A DNA stretch of 21,011 bases, from the NCBI GenBank assembly GCA_017860725.1, contig JAGDMX010000005.1, positions 1 to 21,011 on the forward strand, written 5' to 3'. The number at the start of each line of letters is the position of its first letter. Within the stretch, counting starts at the first letter, position 1. The DNA is from Chloroflexota bacterium. Lineage in GTDB: Bacteria > Chloroflexota > Anaerolineae > Anaerolineales > UBA4823. The notes under the pieces are model-generated. The model ran no database searches. It was not told the DNA's origin and saw only the letters and a program-made list of their open reading frames with translations. A program made the translations under genes and the position numbers. Below, in pieces: positions 1 through 6,275 of the stretch.

Positions 1-366
1 CCCTCCGGTCACGAGTTCAGCTCGTTGATCAACACGCTGGTGGTGGTATCCAACCGGGATTCAGGACTGGATCAGCAAACACGTGATTTTCTGAGCAAGC
101 TGGACAAACCCGTCCACCTGCAAGTTTTCGTTACTCCCACCTGACCGTACTGCCCGCGAGCCGTGGTGCTCGCTCACCAGATGGCGCTGGAAAGCCCGAT
201 GGTCGAGGCAGAAATGGTGGAGGCGATGGAATTTCCCGAACTTTCCGAGCGCTTCCATGTCAGCGGTGTGCCGCAGACAACGATCAACGCCGGCGCCGGA
301 ACGGTGGTCGGCGCGGTGCCGGAAGATCATCTGATCCATGAAATCCAGCGCGCCCTCCGCTCGTAA
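1..366 (+). CDS. Glutaredoxin-like protein disulfide oxidoreductase, probable selenoprotein (5' end cut off)
   Basis: Frame 1 is open from base 1 to TAA at 364-366 except for one TGA at 142-144. Before the TGA it reads PSGHEFSSLI...KPVHLQVFVTPT and after it PYCPRAVVLAHQMALES...VSGVPQTTIN...VGAVPEDHL. This matches the C-terminal thioredoxin fold of the two-domain PDO/glutaredoxin-like family, whose motif is TPTCPYCPRAV. The TGA therefore takes the place of the first, nucleophilic Cys, giving TPT-U-PYC. The conserved cis-Pro (GVP) is present. Similarity continues unbroken on both sides of the TGA and a SECIS-like hairpin follows, so selenocysteine insertion is inferred rather than gene decay. 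The enzyme would reduce or shuffle cytoplasmic disulfides. Ordinary gene calling would stop at 144 or keep only a 67-residue piece from ATG 163. The stop overlaps the next gene by 29 bases. The family call is strong; Sec decoding is inferred, because selABCD is not in the window. Confidence 0.85.
142..173 (+). promoter_or_regulatory. Candidate bacterial SECIS element with its UGA Sec codon
   Basis: Eleven bases after the TGA (142-144) there is a perfect 6-bp stem, GCGAGC (156-161) with GCTCGC (168-173), closing the 6-base loop CGTGGT (162-167). A weaker lower pairing, CTG 150-152 with CAG 178-180, can extend it across an internal loop. As I recall the bacterial SECIS models, they ask for a short stem within the coding region, a G among the first two loop bases and a loop about 16-37 bases after the UGA. 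Here the loop starts 17 bases after the UGA and its second base is G. The hairpin is visible in the sequence; SelB binding is inferred. Confidence 0.72.
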
Positions 367-928
367 ACAGGCCGGCCCAGGGCAAGCTTTACCGCTGGTG
401 TTGATCGGCAGCGGCTTAATTCTGATCGGCATTATGGCCTTAGTGCTGCTACCCAAGCCGCAGGCTACCGCTCAAAAAAGTAGCAGCACTGTCTATGCCA
501 TCCCGGTAGCTGTGAGTTTTCCGGCCCCAGAAATACGTTTGAGCGACCTGCAAGGGCAATCGGTGACACTCTCAGACCATGGTGGCAAAGTAATCCTGGT
601 GAATAACTGGGCGACGTGGTGTCCACCCTGCAAAGCCGAGATGCCTACCCTGGAAGGATACTACCAGGATCACCAGTCACAGGGATTTACCATCATTGCG
701 ATCGAAGCCGGGGAGCCGCCGGAAGAAGTGGCAGAGTTCGCCCGCCAGTACGGCCTGACTTTCCCGGTATGGCCCGACCCAGGGCTGCGAGCATTGGCGT
801 CCTTTCGGAATGACGCCCTGCCCAGTTCCTACGTGATCGACCGGGACGGGCAAGTGCGCCTGGCCTGGAGCGGGCCGATCAGCCGGGAGCTGCTGGAAAA
901 ATTCGTCACCCCCCTCTTGGAGGAATAA
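338..928 (+). CDS. TlpA/ResA-like membrane-anchored thioredoxin
   Basis: The product has 196 residues. A short basic N-terminus is followed by one hydrophobic helix (about 18-38, LPLVLIGSGLILIGIMALVL) and then a redoxin/thioredoxin domain (about 60-193) facing outside the membrane. The active site is NNWATWCPPCKAEMPTLE with Cys95 and Cys98. The cis-Pro segment is ALPSSYVIDRDG, and LAWSGPISRELLEK follows near the end. Proteins of this family reduce specific disulfides outside the cytoplasm, for example in cytochrome c maturation or extracytoplasmic repair; the substrate cannot be read here. ATG 338 lies inside the 3' end of the upstream oxidoreductase (29-base overlap), which points to co-transcription and possibly coupled translation. 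It may exchange electrons with that selenoprotein system, but no membrane electron carrier such as CcdA is visible. Confidence 0.88.
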   Translation: MKSSAPSARKQAGPGQALPLVLIGSGLILIGIMALVLLPKPQATAQKSSSTVYAIPVAVSFPAPEIRLSDLQGQSVTLSDHGGKVILVNNWATWCPPCKAEMPTLEGYYQDHQSQGFTIIAIEAGEPPEEVAEFARQYGLTFPVWPDPGLRALASFRNDALPSSYVIDRDGQVRLAWSGPISRELLEKFVTPLLEE

Positions 929-930
929 TT

Positions 931-1413
931 ATGGATGCAAAAGTGATTTGGCGCGGTGGTTTGAGTTTCAATGGTACAGCCAATACGGGATTTCTAGTCC
1001 CGGTAGGCGCGGATGCAAGTGTCGGTGGAGCAAACGACGGCTCCCGCCCGATGGAGCTGCTGGCGATCGGCCTGGCCGGCTGCACTGCGATGGATGTGAT
1101 CTCGATCTTGCAGAAGAAGCGCCAGGAGGTCACCGATTTCGAAGTGCAAACCCACCTCGAGCGGCGAGAAAGCCACCCAAGAGTCTTCACACAGGCGGTG
1201 ATCGAGTATTTGGTGACCGGCCACAATGTGGATGAGACCGCCGTGGTGCGGGCGATTGAGCTTTCCGCCACAACCTACTGCTCGGCGCAGGCCATGTTCA
1301 GTAAACTCATGCCGATCGAAATCAAGTATCATATCTACGAAGATTTGGGAGATGGGCAGCGAGACCTGATCACCAGCGGTATCTACACTCAAGCGGAACA
1401 AGTAGCATCTTGA
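931..1413 (+). CDS. OsmC family protein (YhfA-like subgroup)
   Basis: The 160-residue product has the OsmC/Ohr fold signatures. These are the segment GSRPMELLAIGLAGCTAMD with Cys51 at the start of the long central helix, and ATTYCSAQAM with Cys117. OsmC and Ohr enzymes use this Cys pair to reduce organic hydroperoxides or handle persulfide-type substrates. The GCTAMDVISILQKKRQ signature is closest to the YhfA-like subgroup, whose substrate is poorly defined. Both Cys codons are ordinary TGC, so this copy is not itself a selenoprotein. Its ATG lies 2 bases after the preceding stop, with GGAGG at 916-920 seven to eight bases upstream. It overlaps the rhodanese gene by 4 bases. The operon position supports a peroxide or sulfur-stress role together with the disulfide oxidoreductases. 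Confidence 0.88.
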   Translation: MDAKVIWRGGLSFNGTANTGFLVPVGADASVGGANDGSRPMELLAIGLAGCTAMDVISILQKKRQEVTDFEVQTHLERRESHPRVFTQAVIEYLVTGHNVDETAVVRAIELSATTYCSAQAMFSKLMPIEIKYHIYEDLGDGQRDLITSGIYTQAEQVAS

Positions 1414-1775
1414 AGCTGCCGCGTTTCTGGTGGCTGCCAGCGGGACCCGTCCCCGAGATCAGCCCCCAGGAGTTCTCCAACTGGCTGAACAATGGAAAAG
1501 CCGTGCAGGTGCTCGACGCCCGCACGGCGCTGGAATATCAGCAAGGCACGATTGGGAAAGCCCAACATGCCCCGCTGACAGATATGCCTGGATCGATGGA
1601 AAGTCTGGAGTTAGATTCCTCCAGAGTGGTGGTGGTGCTCTGCCTGACAGGCCACCGCAGCATCCCTGGGACGCGCTGGCTACGCGCTCGGGGCTACCAG
1701 GCTTACAGCCTGCAAGGTGGGGTAACGGCCTGGAAGCGCGCCGGCTTCCAGCTTGAGAAACCAGCTACTCGATAA
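1410..1775 (+). CDS. Single-domain rhodanese
   Basis: The product is a 121-residue rhodanese-homology domain. It has the VLDARTALEYQQGTI segment, the active-site loop CLTGHRS (Cys78 to Ser84) and the C-terminal signature SLQGGVTAWKRAG. The Cys is expected to carry a persulfide for sulfur (or selenium) transfer in the cytoplasm. The start is TTG at 1410, which overlaps the OsmC stop as TTGA, a typical coupled arrangement; no ATG exists in frame near the N-terminus. WWLPAGPVPEISPQEF begins the domain directly, so no signal peptide is predicted. It is the last gene of the redox operon. Its 3' end overlaps the convergent SHOCT-like gene by 11 bases, leaving no room for a dedicated terminator. Confidence 0.87.
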   Translation: MKLPRFWWLPAGPVPEISPQEFSNWLNNGKAVQVLDARTALEYQQGTIGKAQHAPLTDMPGSMESLELDSSRVVVVLCLTGHRSIPGTRWLRARGYQAYSLQGGVTAWKRAGFQLEKPATR

Positions 1776-2139
1776 AAATCTCTACGTGCTCACCGTCCTC
1801 CTCATCGAGCACATCAATGATCTTACCTTCGGCGCCGGCGTTGATCGCCTGGATCAGCTCTTCGAAGTTCACATCCGGGGCGTACTGAGAGGCAATATTC
1901 AGGCCGGCATCGACTAAGCCCAAGGGCAGGTTGACGGTGGCCTTGGCTTTACCGGTAACCATGTCGGTGACGCGCACCCGCAGCCAGCGTGCCCCACCGA
2001 GACGCGTGGAGACCGGCGGCTTGCGGGCGGTTTTACGGCTCTCGCCCAGCGCTGCCAACAGCTTAGCCCCTTCGTCAGCGCTGATCTTACCCTCGTCGAT
2101 CATTTTCAATATTTTCAAGCGTTCTTCGCTTGTAACCAT
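1765..2139 (-). CDS. SHOCT-like domain protein, soluble (YvlB/LiaX-N type)
   Basis: The product has 124 residues. The N-terminal helical hairpin SEERLKILKMIDEGKISADE...KLLAALG (about 4-32) is a SHOCT-like/YvlB-LiaX N-terminal motif. A C-terminal region begins RWLRVRVTD and ends in an acidic segment, DVLDEEDGEHVEIFIE. The same C-terminal layout (RWLxVRV ... D/E-rich ... xIxIYI) occurs in the upstream membrane protein, so the two are paralogues, this one without transmembrane helices. I chose ATG 2139 because AGGAGA (2151-2146) sits 6 bases before it; an in-frame ATG five codons earlier has no such site. It is the last gene of a four-gene operon. The function is unknown; SHOCT-like domains are generally taken as small oligomerisation or interaction modules. 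Confidence 0.8.
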   Translation of the reverse strand: MVTSEERLKILKMIDEGKISADEGAKLLAALGESRKTARKPPVSTRLGGARWLRVRVTDMVTGKAKATVNLPLGLVDAGLNIASQYAPDVNFEELIQAINAGAEGKIIDVLDEEDGEHVEIFIE

Positions 2140-2157
2140 AACTCTTCTCCTCATCCC

Positions 2158-2799
2158 TCAGCCGATATAAATCTGCACCTTCTCGCCGTCGCCCTCGTCC
2201 ACTTCAATGTAGATCGGATTCTCGGAGTTCGTGCTGCTACCCAGGACCGCCAGGATGGCTTCAACATCAACATTTTCGATGCCTGGAATGCGGCCGCGAA
2301 AAGTACGCACGATCCAACCAGCAAAGCGCAGCGGCAATGGGAAACTTATTGCAATGCGCTGCGGCGTCGTGCCGGGCGGCTGCTGGACACGCACATGCAG
2401 CCAGCGGGCGGTGCGGGACCCCCAACCTACAACGATTAGCAGGATGCCGAGAGCAAACGGTAAACTGACGCACAATACCCAAAAAACGGAGCTGGCCAGG
2501 GCAGCCTGGGCCATCAGCCAGCCAAAAAGGATAGCAATTCCCACACCCACCCACAGCGGGATCGTCCAAAACCCGCGCCATTTCTCGAAATCAGGAGGCG
2601 GTCCAGAGGGCGGAGACGAACCATCGGGTGCAGGCTGGACGACTGTGGTTTCTGCCAGGAAATCCGAGCCAGCCAAATCGTCACTTTCTTCCGCCTCATC
2701 TGGCTCGAGGTTTTGCAGACGCTGCCAACCCTCCTGGGCACTGATCTCGCCGCTCTCGATCATCTCCAGAATATGCAGGCGTTGGTTCTCTGCAACCAT
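2158..2799 (-). CDS. SHOCT-like domain membrane protein with two transmembrane helices
   Basis: The product has 213 residues. It contains an N-terminal SHOCT-like hairpin (about 5-32, RLHILEMIESGEISAQEG), an acidic and Pro-rich linker (33-72) and two hydrophobic helices (about 79-101 and 104-126). A C-terminal cytoplasmic region starts RWLHVRVQQ and ends in EVDEGDGEKVQIYIG. The C-terminus matches the smaller downstream paralogue, so the pair probably shares a binding partner, one at the membrane and one free. Its start lies 3 bases after the stop of the DUF4097-like gene. I do not recognise a characterised family for the full length. A role in membrane-state sensing is inferred only from the neighbours and from LiaX, which combines related domains. 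Confidence 0.78.
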   Translation of the reverse strand: MVAENQRLHILEMIESGEISAQEGWQRLQNLEPDEAEESDDLAGSDFLAETTVVQPAPDGSSPPSGPPPDFEKWRGFWTIPLWVGVGIAILFGWLMAQAALASSVFWVLCVSLPFALGILLIVVGWGSRTARWLHVRVQQPPGTTPQRIAISFPLPLRFAGWIVRTFRGRIPGIENVDVEAILAVLGSSTNSENPIYIEVDEGDGEKVQIYIG

Positions 2800-2802
2800 C
2801 GG

Positions 2803-4110
2803 TTAACCTGTGCTCTCACGGGATTCCAGAGCAGCCAGGAGCTGCTCGGCATCTGCCACGCTGATTTTCTTCTGCTCCAGCATCCGCAGGATCATCAAGC
2901 GTTCCTCTTCGGACACGGGGTCGACTGCCGGTGCGGGCTGGGGCTGCGGGCTGCTCGAATAATCGAAACCCCACGAGCGCCGCGAACCTTGCGAACCGAA
3001 AGGATGTGGTGGAACCGGTGGATGGTGATGCATGGCTTCGCGCTGCCGGGCATATTCCGCTTTGCGCTGAATTTTTTCTTGAGAGCGCTCCATCTTCTCC
3101 TGGGCGCGGCGCATTTTCTCCTGAGCACGCTCCTGGGCGCGCTCGCTGGAGCGGCGGGCTTTCTCAACGATACGCTCCACCTGTGCCTCGGACATGCCGG
3201 CGCGACCCAGATCGGCGGTCAGGCGCTCCATCTGATCGTTCAACTGGCGGGTCATGGCCTCCATCTGAGCAGCAATCTGTACCTCTACCTGGCGGCCGAT
3301 ATCCTCGGAAATGCGAGCATAATCCGCATCCATGTCAGGCTCTCGCTCACCGAAGTCTTCTCGCTGCGGCTCCTGGCTGGAGAGGTAGATATTCCCGGCA
3401 GCGCGGGCGTTCAGGATAGCCCGTCCATCGCCCAACACCAGTTCATAGCTCTCGTCCACCAGGCTCTTGGCCTGCCCTGGAAACCTAATCCTGATTTTGC
3501 CCTCGCAGGAGAGCTGCAAGCGCACGCTGGCGTCTTCTGGCAAATCGATGTACAGGTTTCCGGCGGCCTGAATCTGATAATGATCTCCAGGCATCTGGCT
3601 GAGGCTGACCCGCACATTGCCTTCGGCTTTCGTGCTCAGGTTACCGGCCAGGTTACGCAACTCCAGGTTGCCATCGACCTGCTCCAGTATACAATCGCCT
3701 TGAATGTTGCGAACATAGGCATTGCCCAGGATTCGCCCGGCTTTCAGGCCAGCGGTAAGATCGCGGGCCGAGAGCTCACTGAATACCTGGTCGATGCTGG
3801 TCTCGGCGACCTCCCGCAGTGAGAGCGAGCCGTGCACCTCACCAATCTTCAGCGGCTCCTCCAGCCGGCGCAGGCGCGCCTGTCCATACACCGTGGTAAC
3901 CTGCAGGTCGGCACCTACCGGAACCCGTAACTCCAGATTGCCGGTACAAATCAGGCGCAGGGAGTCTTCGCCTTCCTGAATTTCCAGGGTGTCCGGGGTG
4001 TAGCGCAGCTCTACCTCCGGCTCATCCCAGCCCTTCACTTCCAGATTGCCGTGCACCTGATCAAGGACAACCTCAGGTGCCAGGCTGGTTGAAATTCTCT
4101 GCTGGGTCAT
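2803..4110 (-). CDS. DUF4097-like beta-repeat protein with coiled coil and C-terminal SHOCT-like domain
   Basis: The product has 435 residues. Residues 1-250 are short repeating beta segments with VxGNLEL-type turns (GNLEVKGW, CTGNLELRV, VDGNLELRN, EGNVRVSL, AAGNLYIDL, AAGNIYLSS), the pattern of DUF4097/LiaX-like beta-solenoid domains. Residues about 260-360 form a charged, heptad-rich coiled coil including repeated RAQEKM and RSQEKI segments. A Pro/His-rich linker follows (361-398), then a SHOCT-like hairpin (about 400-430, EERLMILRMLEQKKISVADAEQLLAALE). No signal peptide or membrane helix is seen, so it is probably cytoplasmic. GGAGG lies just before its ATG, and the upstream DUF2089 gene stops 3 bases away. 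The enterococcal protein LiaX also joins SHOCT-like and DUF4097 parts, but with the SHOCT-like part at the N-terminus. The function here is unproven. Confidence 0.8.
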   Translation of the reverse strand: MTQQRISTSLAPEVVLDQVHGNLEVKGWDEPEVELRYTPDTLEIQEGEDSLRLICTGNLELRVPVGADLQVTTVYGQARLRRLEEPLKIGEVHGSLSLREVAETSIDQVFSELSARDLTAGLKAGRILGNAYVRNIQGDCILEQVDGNLELRNLAGNLSTKAEGNVRVSLSQMPGDHYQIQAAGNLYIDLPEDASVRLQLSCEGKIRIRFPGQAKSLVDESYELVLGDGRAILNARAAGNIYLSSQEPQREDFGEREPDMDADYARISEDIGRQVEVQIAAQMEAMTRQLNDQMERLTADLGRAGMSEAQVERIVEKARRSSERAQERAQEKMRRAQEKMERSQEKIQRKAEYARQREAMHHHPPVPPHPFGSQGSRRSWGFDYSSSPQPQPAPAVDPVSEEERLMILRMLEQKKISVADAEQLLAALESRESTG

Positions 4111-4113
4111 TTG

Positions 4114-4500
4114 CTAACCTCCGTTCTCCTGCAACAACTGCATGGCCTCTTCCGCACTGATCAAGCCCTTATCCAGGTCCTCCAAGATGCGCTGCCGCTC
4201 TTCCAGCGACAGCCCGGCAGGACCCTCAGCCCCACCTGGCTCATAACCCAAGGCGCGGATCACCTGATGCAGGCGGTTGCGGATGGTTGGATAAGACAGG
4301 CCAATCTCATCTTCCATGCGACTGATTTTTCCCTCGCAGCGGATAAAGACTTCAACGAACTCCAACTGGTCGGGAGTGAGCTGGCTGAATGGTCCTCCAG
4401 TGAATCGGCCTTCTATGGTGGTATCACAATCCCGGCAGTAAATGCGGGTTACGGCAACTTCTCCGCCGCACAGCGGGCACTTGGTGGGTAGCTTATTCAT
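4114..4500 (-). CDS. DUF2089 family regulator: zinc ribbon, HTH and SHOCT-like domain
   Basis: The product has 128 residues. A zinc ribbon with Cys8-x2-Cys11 and Cys22-x2-Cys25 (CPLCGG, CRDCDT) comes first. A helix-turn-helix follows (about 54-86, CEGKISRMEDEIGLSYPTIR) that resembles sigma-region-4/LuxR-type helices. The C-terminal SHOCT-like hairpin is at about 97-125 (LEERQRILEDLDKGLISAEEAMQLL). ATG 4500 was chosen because GGGAG lies about 7 bases upstream and the Cys motif begins at residue 8. It is the first gene of the SHOCT operon, after a consensus promoter. A DNA-binding protein leading an operon whose other products share its C-terminal domain suggests that they signal to it by SHOCT-SHOCT contact. 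That is inference; the family is uncharacterised. Confidence 0.85.
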   Translation of the reverse strand: MNKLPTKCPLCGGEVAVTRIYCRDCDTTIEGRFTGGPFSQLTPDQLEFVEVFIRCEGKISRMEDEIGLSYPTIRNRLHQVIRALGYEPGGAEGPAGLSLEERQRILEDLDKGLISAEEAMQLLQENGG

Positions 4501-4586
4501 CCTTGCGCTCCCTTCGTCGAAAAATAGCATCTAACCAAAGATTCTAGTAGATTTCGGTTTTATATACTTCTGATCATTCTATATTT

Positions 4587-4614
4587 ATTATACAGAATAT
4601 TTCAGAAATGTCAA
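4587..4614 (-). promoter_or_regulatory. Consensus sigma-A-type promoter for the DUF2089/SHOCT operon
   Basis: On the minus strand the sequence reads TTGACA (4614-4609), a 16-base spacer, then TATAAT (4592-4587). Transcription would begin near 4580, giving a leader of about 80 bases before ATG 4500. The spacer contains the palindrome ATTTC-a-GAAAT, and TTGAAA-t-TTTCAA (4623-4635) lies just upstream of the -35 box. The 209-base gap holds no gene. It is strongly AT-rich compared with its surroundings. Confidence 0.8.
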
Positions 4615-4622
4615 GTGCGATA

Positions 4623-4635
4623 TTGAAATTTTCAA
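4623..4635. repeat. Perfect 13-bp palindrome TTGAAA-t-TTTCAA upstream of the -35 box
   Basis: The arms of six bases are exact around one central base. The element lies 9 bases upstream of the TTGACA box of the DUF2089 operon promoter and is similar in kind to the palindrome inside the spacer (ATTTC-a-GAAAT, within 4599-4609). Together they could be operator half-sites for the DUF2089 HTH protein. AT-rich DNA yields such palindromes by chance fairly often, so confidence is low. Confidence 0.35.
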
Positions 4636-4709
4636 GTATTATATCAATATTATTTTTGGAAGTTTAATTGCAAACAATCAATCCCCCTAACAATTTCTCC
4701 TTGGAGAGA

Positions 4710-6275
4710 CTAACGCCGGTCAGTCTGGATAAAGCTGGCCCGGTTGGAGCAGGTGCAAGCAGTAACCACCTGGGAGCCACGGATGAGAGTACCCAGGTAT
4801 ACCTCTTTGCCATCACGGGCAACCCAACCCTCCATGTTAAAGGCCAGGATGCCGCCATAGCCATCTGCCGGGACCCACTCACCGTTGTACTTGCGGGCGA
4901 TATGGACGTGAGTGCCGGTGCTGCTGCCGCCTTCGCAGGAGGGATGGCCTACCGGATCGCCAGGTTGCAGCGCCTGACCGACCGCTGGTCGACCCTCTTT
5001 ACTGACATGCAGGTAGAAAACCACCCAGCCGGTGCGCTCATCGCCGTCCCCATCTAAATCCAGCACCACCTCACCCTCGCCCGTGCGCGCCACCACGCCG
5101 GAAGCGACCGCGGTAGCCCACTCATCGGTATCCACGCAACCCTGTGTCTCGGTGGGTGGGGCAAAATCCAGCGCGGCGAACGGCTCTCCGTGTCCCCAAC
5201 CAGTATGCGGACCGCCGGTGTAAGCCCAGACGCTGCCCGGCTCCATTGGCAGGCTGAACTCGGGTTGTAGCAGACTACCTTCCATGTGGGGAGTCTCGTT
5301 TTGCCAGGGATCGCCGAACAGGTCGGCGTAAGTGGCGGCAAAGCCAGCCGACGAGACAGCCAGCCGGTACTGCAGCTCGTCGTAAATGGCATTGAAATAG
5401 TTCATCAGGCTGACCGTGGCGGTATTTTGCCAGGGGTCGAAGCGCTCGATACGCCCATCCGGGTGCTCCAGGGAGGTCAGGCGGCCTTTCTTAAAACGAT
5501 AATACCCATCATTGAGCTGGTTGACAGCCCAGACCAACTGCAAGTACAAGCCATCATTTTCCCACAAGCGGGAACCCAACGGGTAGCGCTGCACCTCTTC
5601 AGGAACTTCCGCCTGCGAAAGCGCCCCGGCCTGGTATTCCAGCAAGGCCAGCAGCAGGCGCGGGCTGATGCTGTACCGCAGGGCAATCAGATCCACAATC
5701 TCGGCGCCGCTGCGATTGGCATCCGAGACATAGCTGTGGTAATTTTTCAGCCAGCCGGGATAGCTGTCGACAAAGGTTTTTGTATCAAAGCCAACCTGGG
5801 CCGGCCCATTGATGAACAAACTATCCGGAATGATTTTATAGGGTGAACCCCAGAAAGGTATGTAATAGATCGGGATCTTCATCGGCATGCCCGGAGGCAT
5901 GGTGGTTGCCGAAGCTGGGATAAATGAATTGGCTTGCAGAATTTCATTCACGGTGGTATTGAAGCGCACCGCCAGTACCGGAAGCGTATCTCCCGATTGG
6001 GCAATATAATCCACCAACTCGCCCGGCTGGTAAATCGGGCGGGTAGGGAAGGGAGTGGGAATCGCAACGTTATCCTGGGGCAATGAGACAGCTGGCTCGG
6101 CTGGCGCCTCAGCGGCATCCACCACAGAGCCGGCTGCCGAGAGCGACCCGGCCATCGGCTGGCAGGCGCTTAGCAATAGCGCCACAGCCATGAATATTCC
6201 CCACCCTACTATAAAATCCCTACGAAAGCTCCGCTTCACAAAATCGTCCCTGGTAATCCGCTGTAATCTGATCAT
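4710..6275 (-). CDS. Lipoprotein LysM / lysozyme-like / M23 peptidase (paralogue 4)
   Basis: The product has 521 residues. The basic start, hydrophobic helix and lipobox LLSAC (Cys38) predict a lipoprotein. LysM lies at about 88-135 (YIAQSGDTLPVLAVRFNTT). A helical region (about 185-330) contains SISPRLLLALLEYQ and GLYLQLVWAVNQLNDGYY. The M23 domain (about 350-480) has candidate zinc ligands His357 (TGGPH), Asp370 (ALDF) and His458, with catalytic His423 (YLHV) and His456 of THVH. A Ca-type DLDGDGD loop and Cys380/Cys447 are conserved with the paralogues. It should cut peptidoglycan peptides outside the cell. ATG 6275 overlaps the upstream stop as TGATG, one base shared; a TTG one codon earlier is an alternative. 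Its C-terminal tail CTCSNRASF is unlike the other copies. It is the last of four tandem genes. Confidence 0.83.
   Translation of the reverse strand: MIRLQRITRDDFVKRSFRRDFIVGWGIFMAVALLLSACQPMAGSLSAAGSVVDAAEAPAEPAVSLPQDNVAIPTPFPTRPIYQPGELVDYIAQSGDTLPVLAVRFNTTVNEILQANSFIPASATTMPPGMPMKIPIYYIPFWGSPYKIIPDSLFINGPAQVGFDTKTFVDSYPGWLKNYHSYVSDANRSGAEIVDLIALRYSISPRLLLALLEYQAGALSQAEVPEEVQRYPLGSRLWENDGLYLQLVWAVNQLNDGYYRFKKGRLTSLEHPDGRIERFDPWQNTATVSLMNYFNAIYDELQYRLAVSSAGFAATYADLFGDPWQNETPHMEGSLLQPEFSLPMEPGSVWAYTGGPHTGWGHGEPFAALDFAPPTETQGCVDTDEWATAVASGVVARTGEGEVVLDLDGDGDERTGWVVFYLHVSKEGRPAVGQALQPGDPVGHPSCEGGSSTGTHVHIARKYNGEWVPADGYGGILAFNMEGWVARDGKEVYLGTLIRGSQVVTACTCSNRASFIQTDRR

Noticed and set aside
142..144. 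TGA read as an ordinary stop making the first gene a pseudogene
   Set aside because: The protein is intact on both sides, the TGA falls exactly on the catalytic Cys, and a SECIS-type hairpin follows. Decay remains possible only if the genome lacks the Sec machinery.
931..1413. OsmC-family gene as a second selenoprotein
   Set aside because: Selenocysteine forms of OsmC-like proteins are known, but both catalytic positions here are normal TGC codons and no in-frame TGA is present.
2713..3822. Long 369-codon open frame on the + strand opposite the DUF4097-like gene
   Set aside because: It is the antisense shadow of a gene with clear repeats, coiled coil and SHOCT-like domain. Its composition (Leu/His/Ala-rich, no domains) and lack of a ribosome-binding site fit a shadow.
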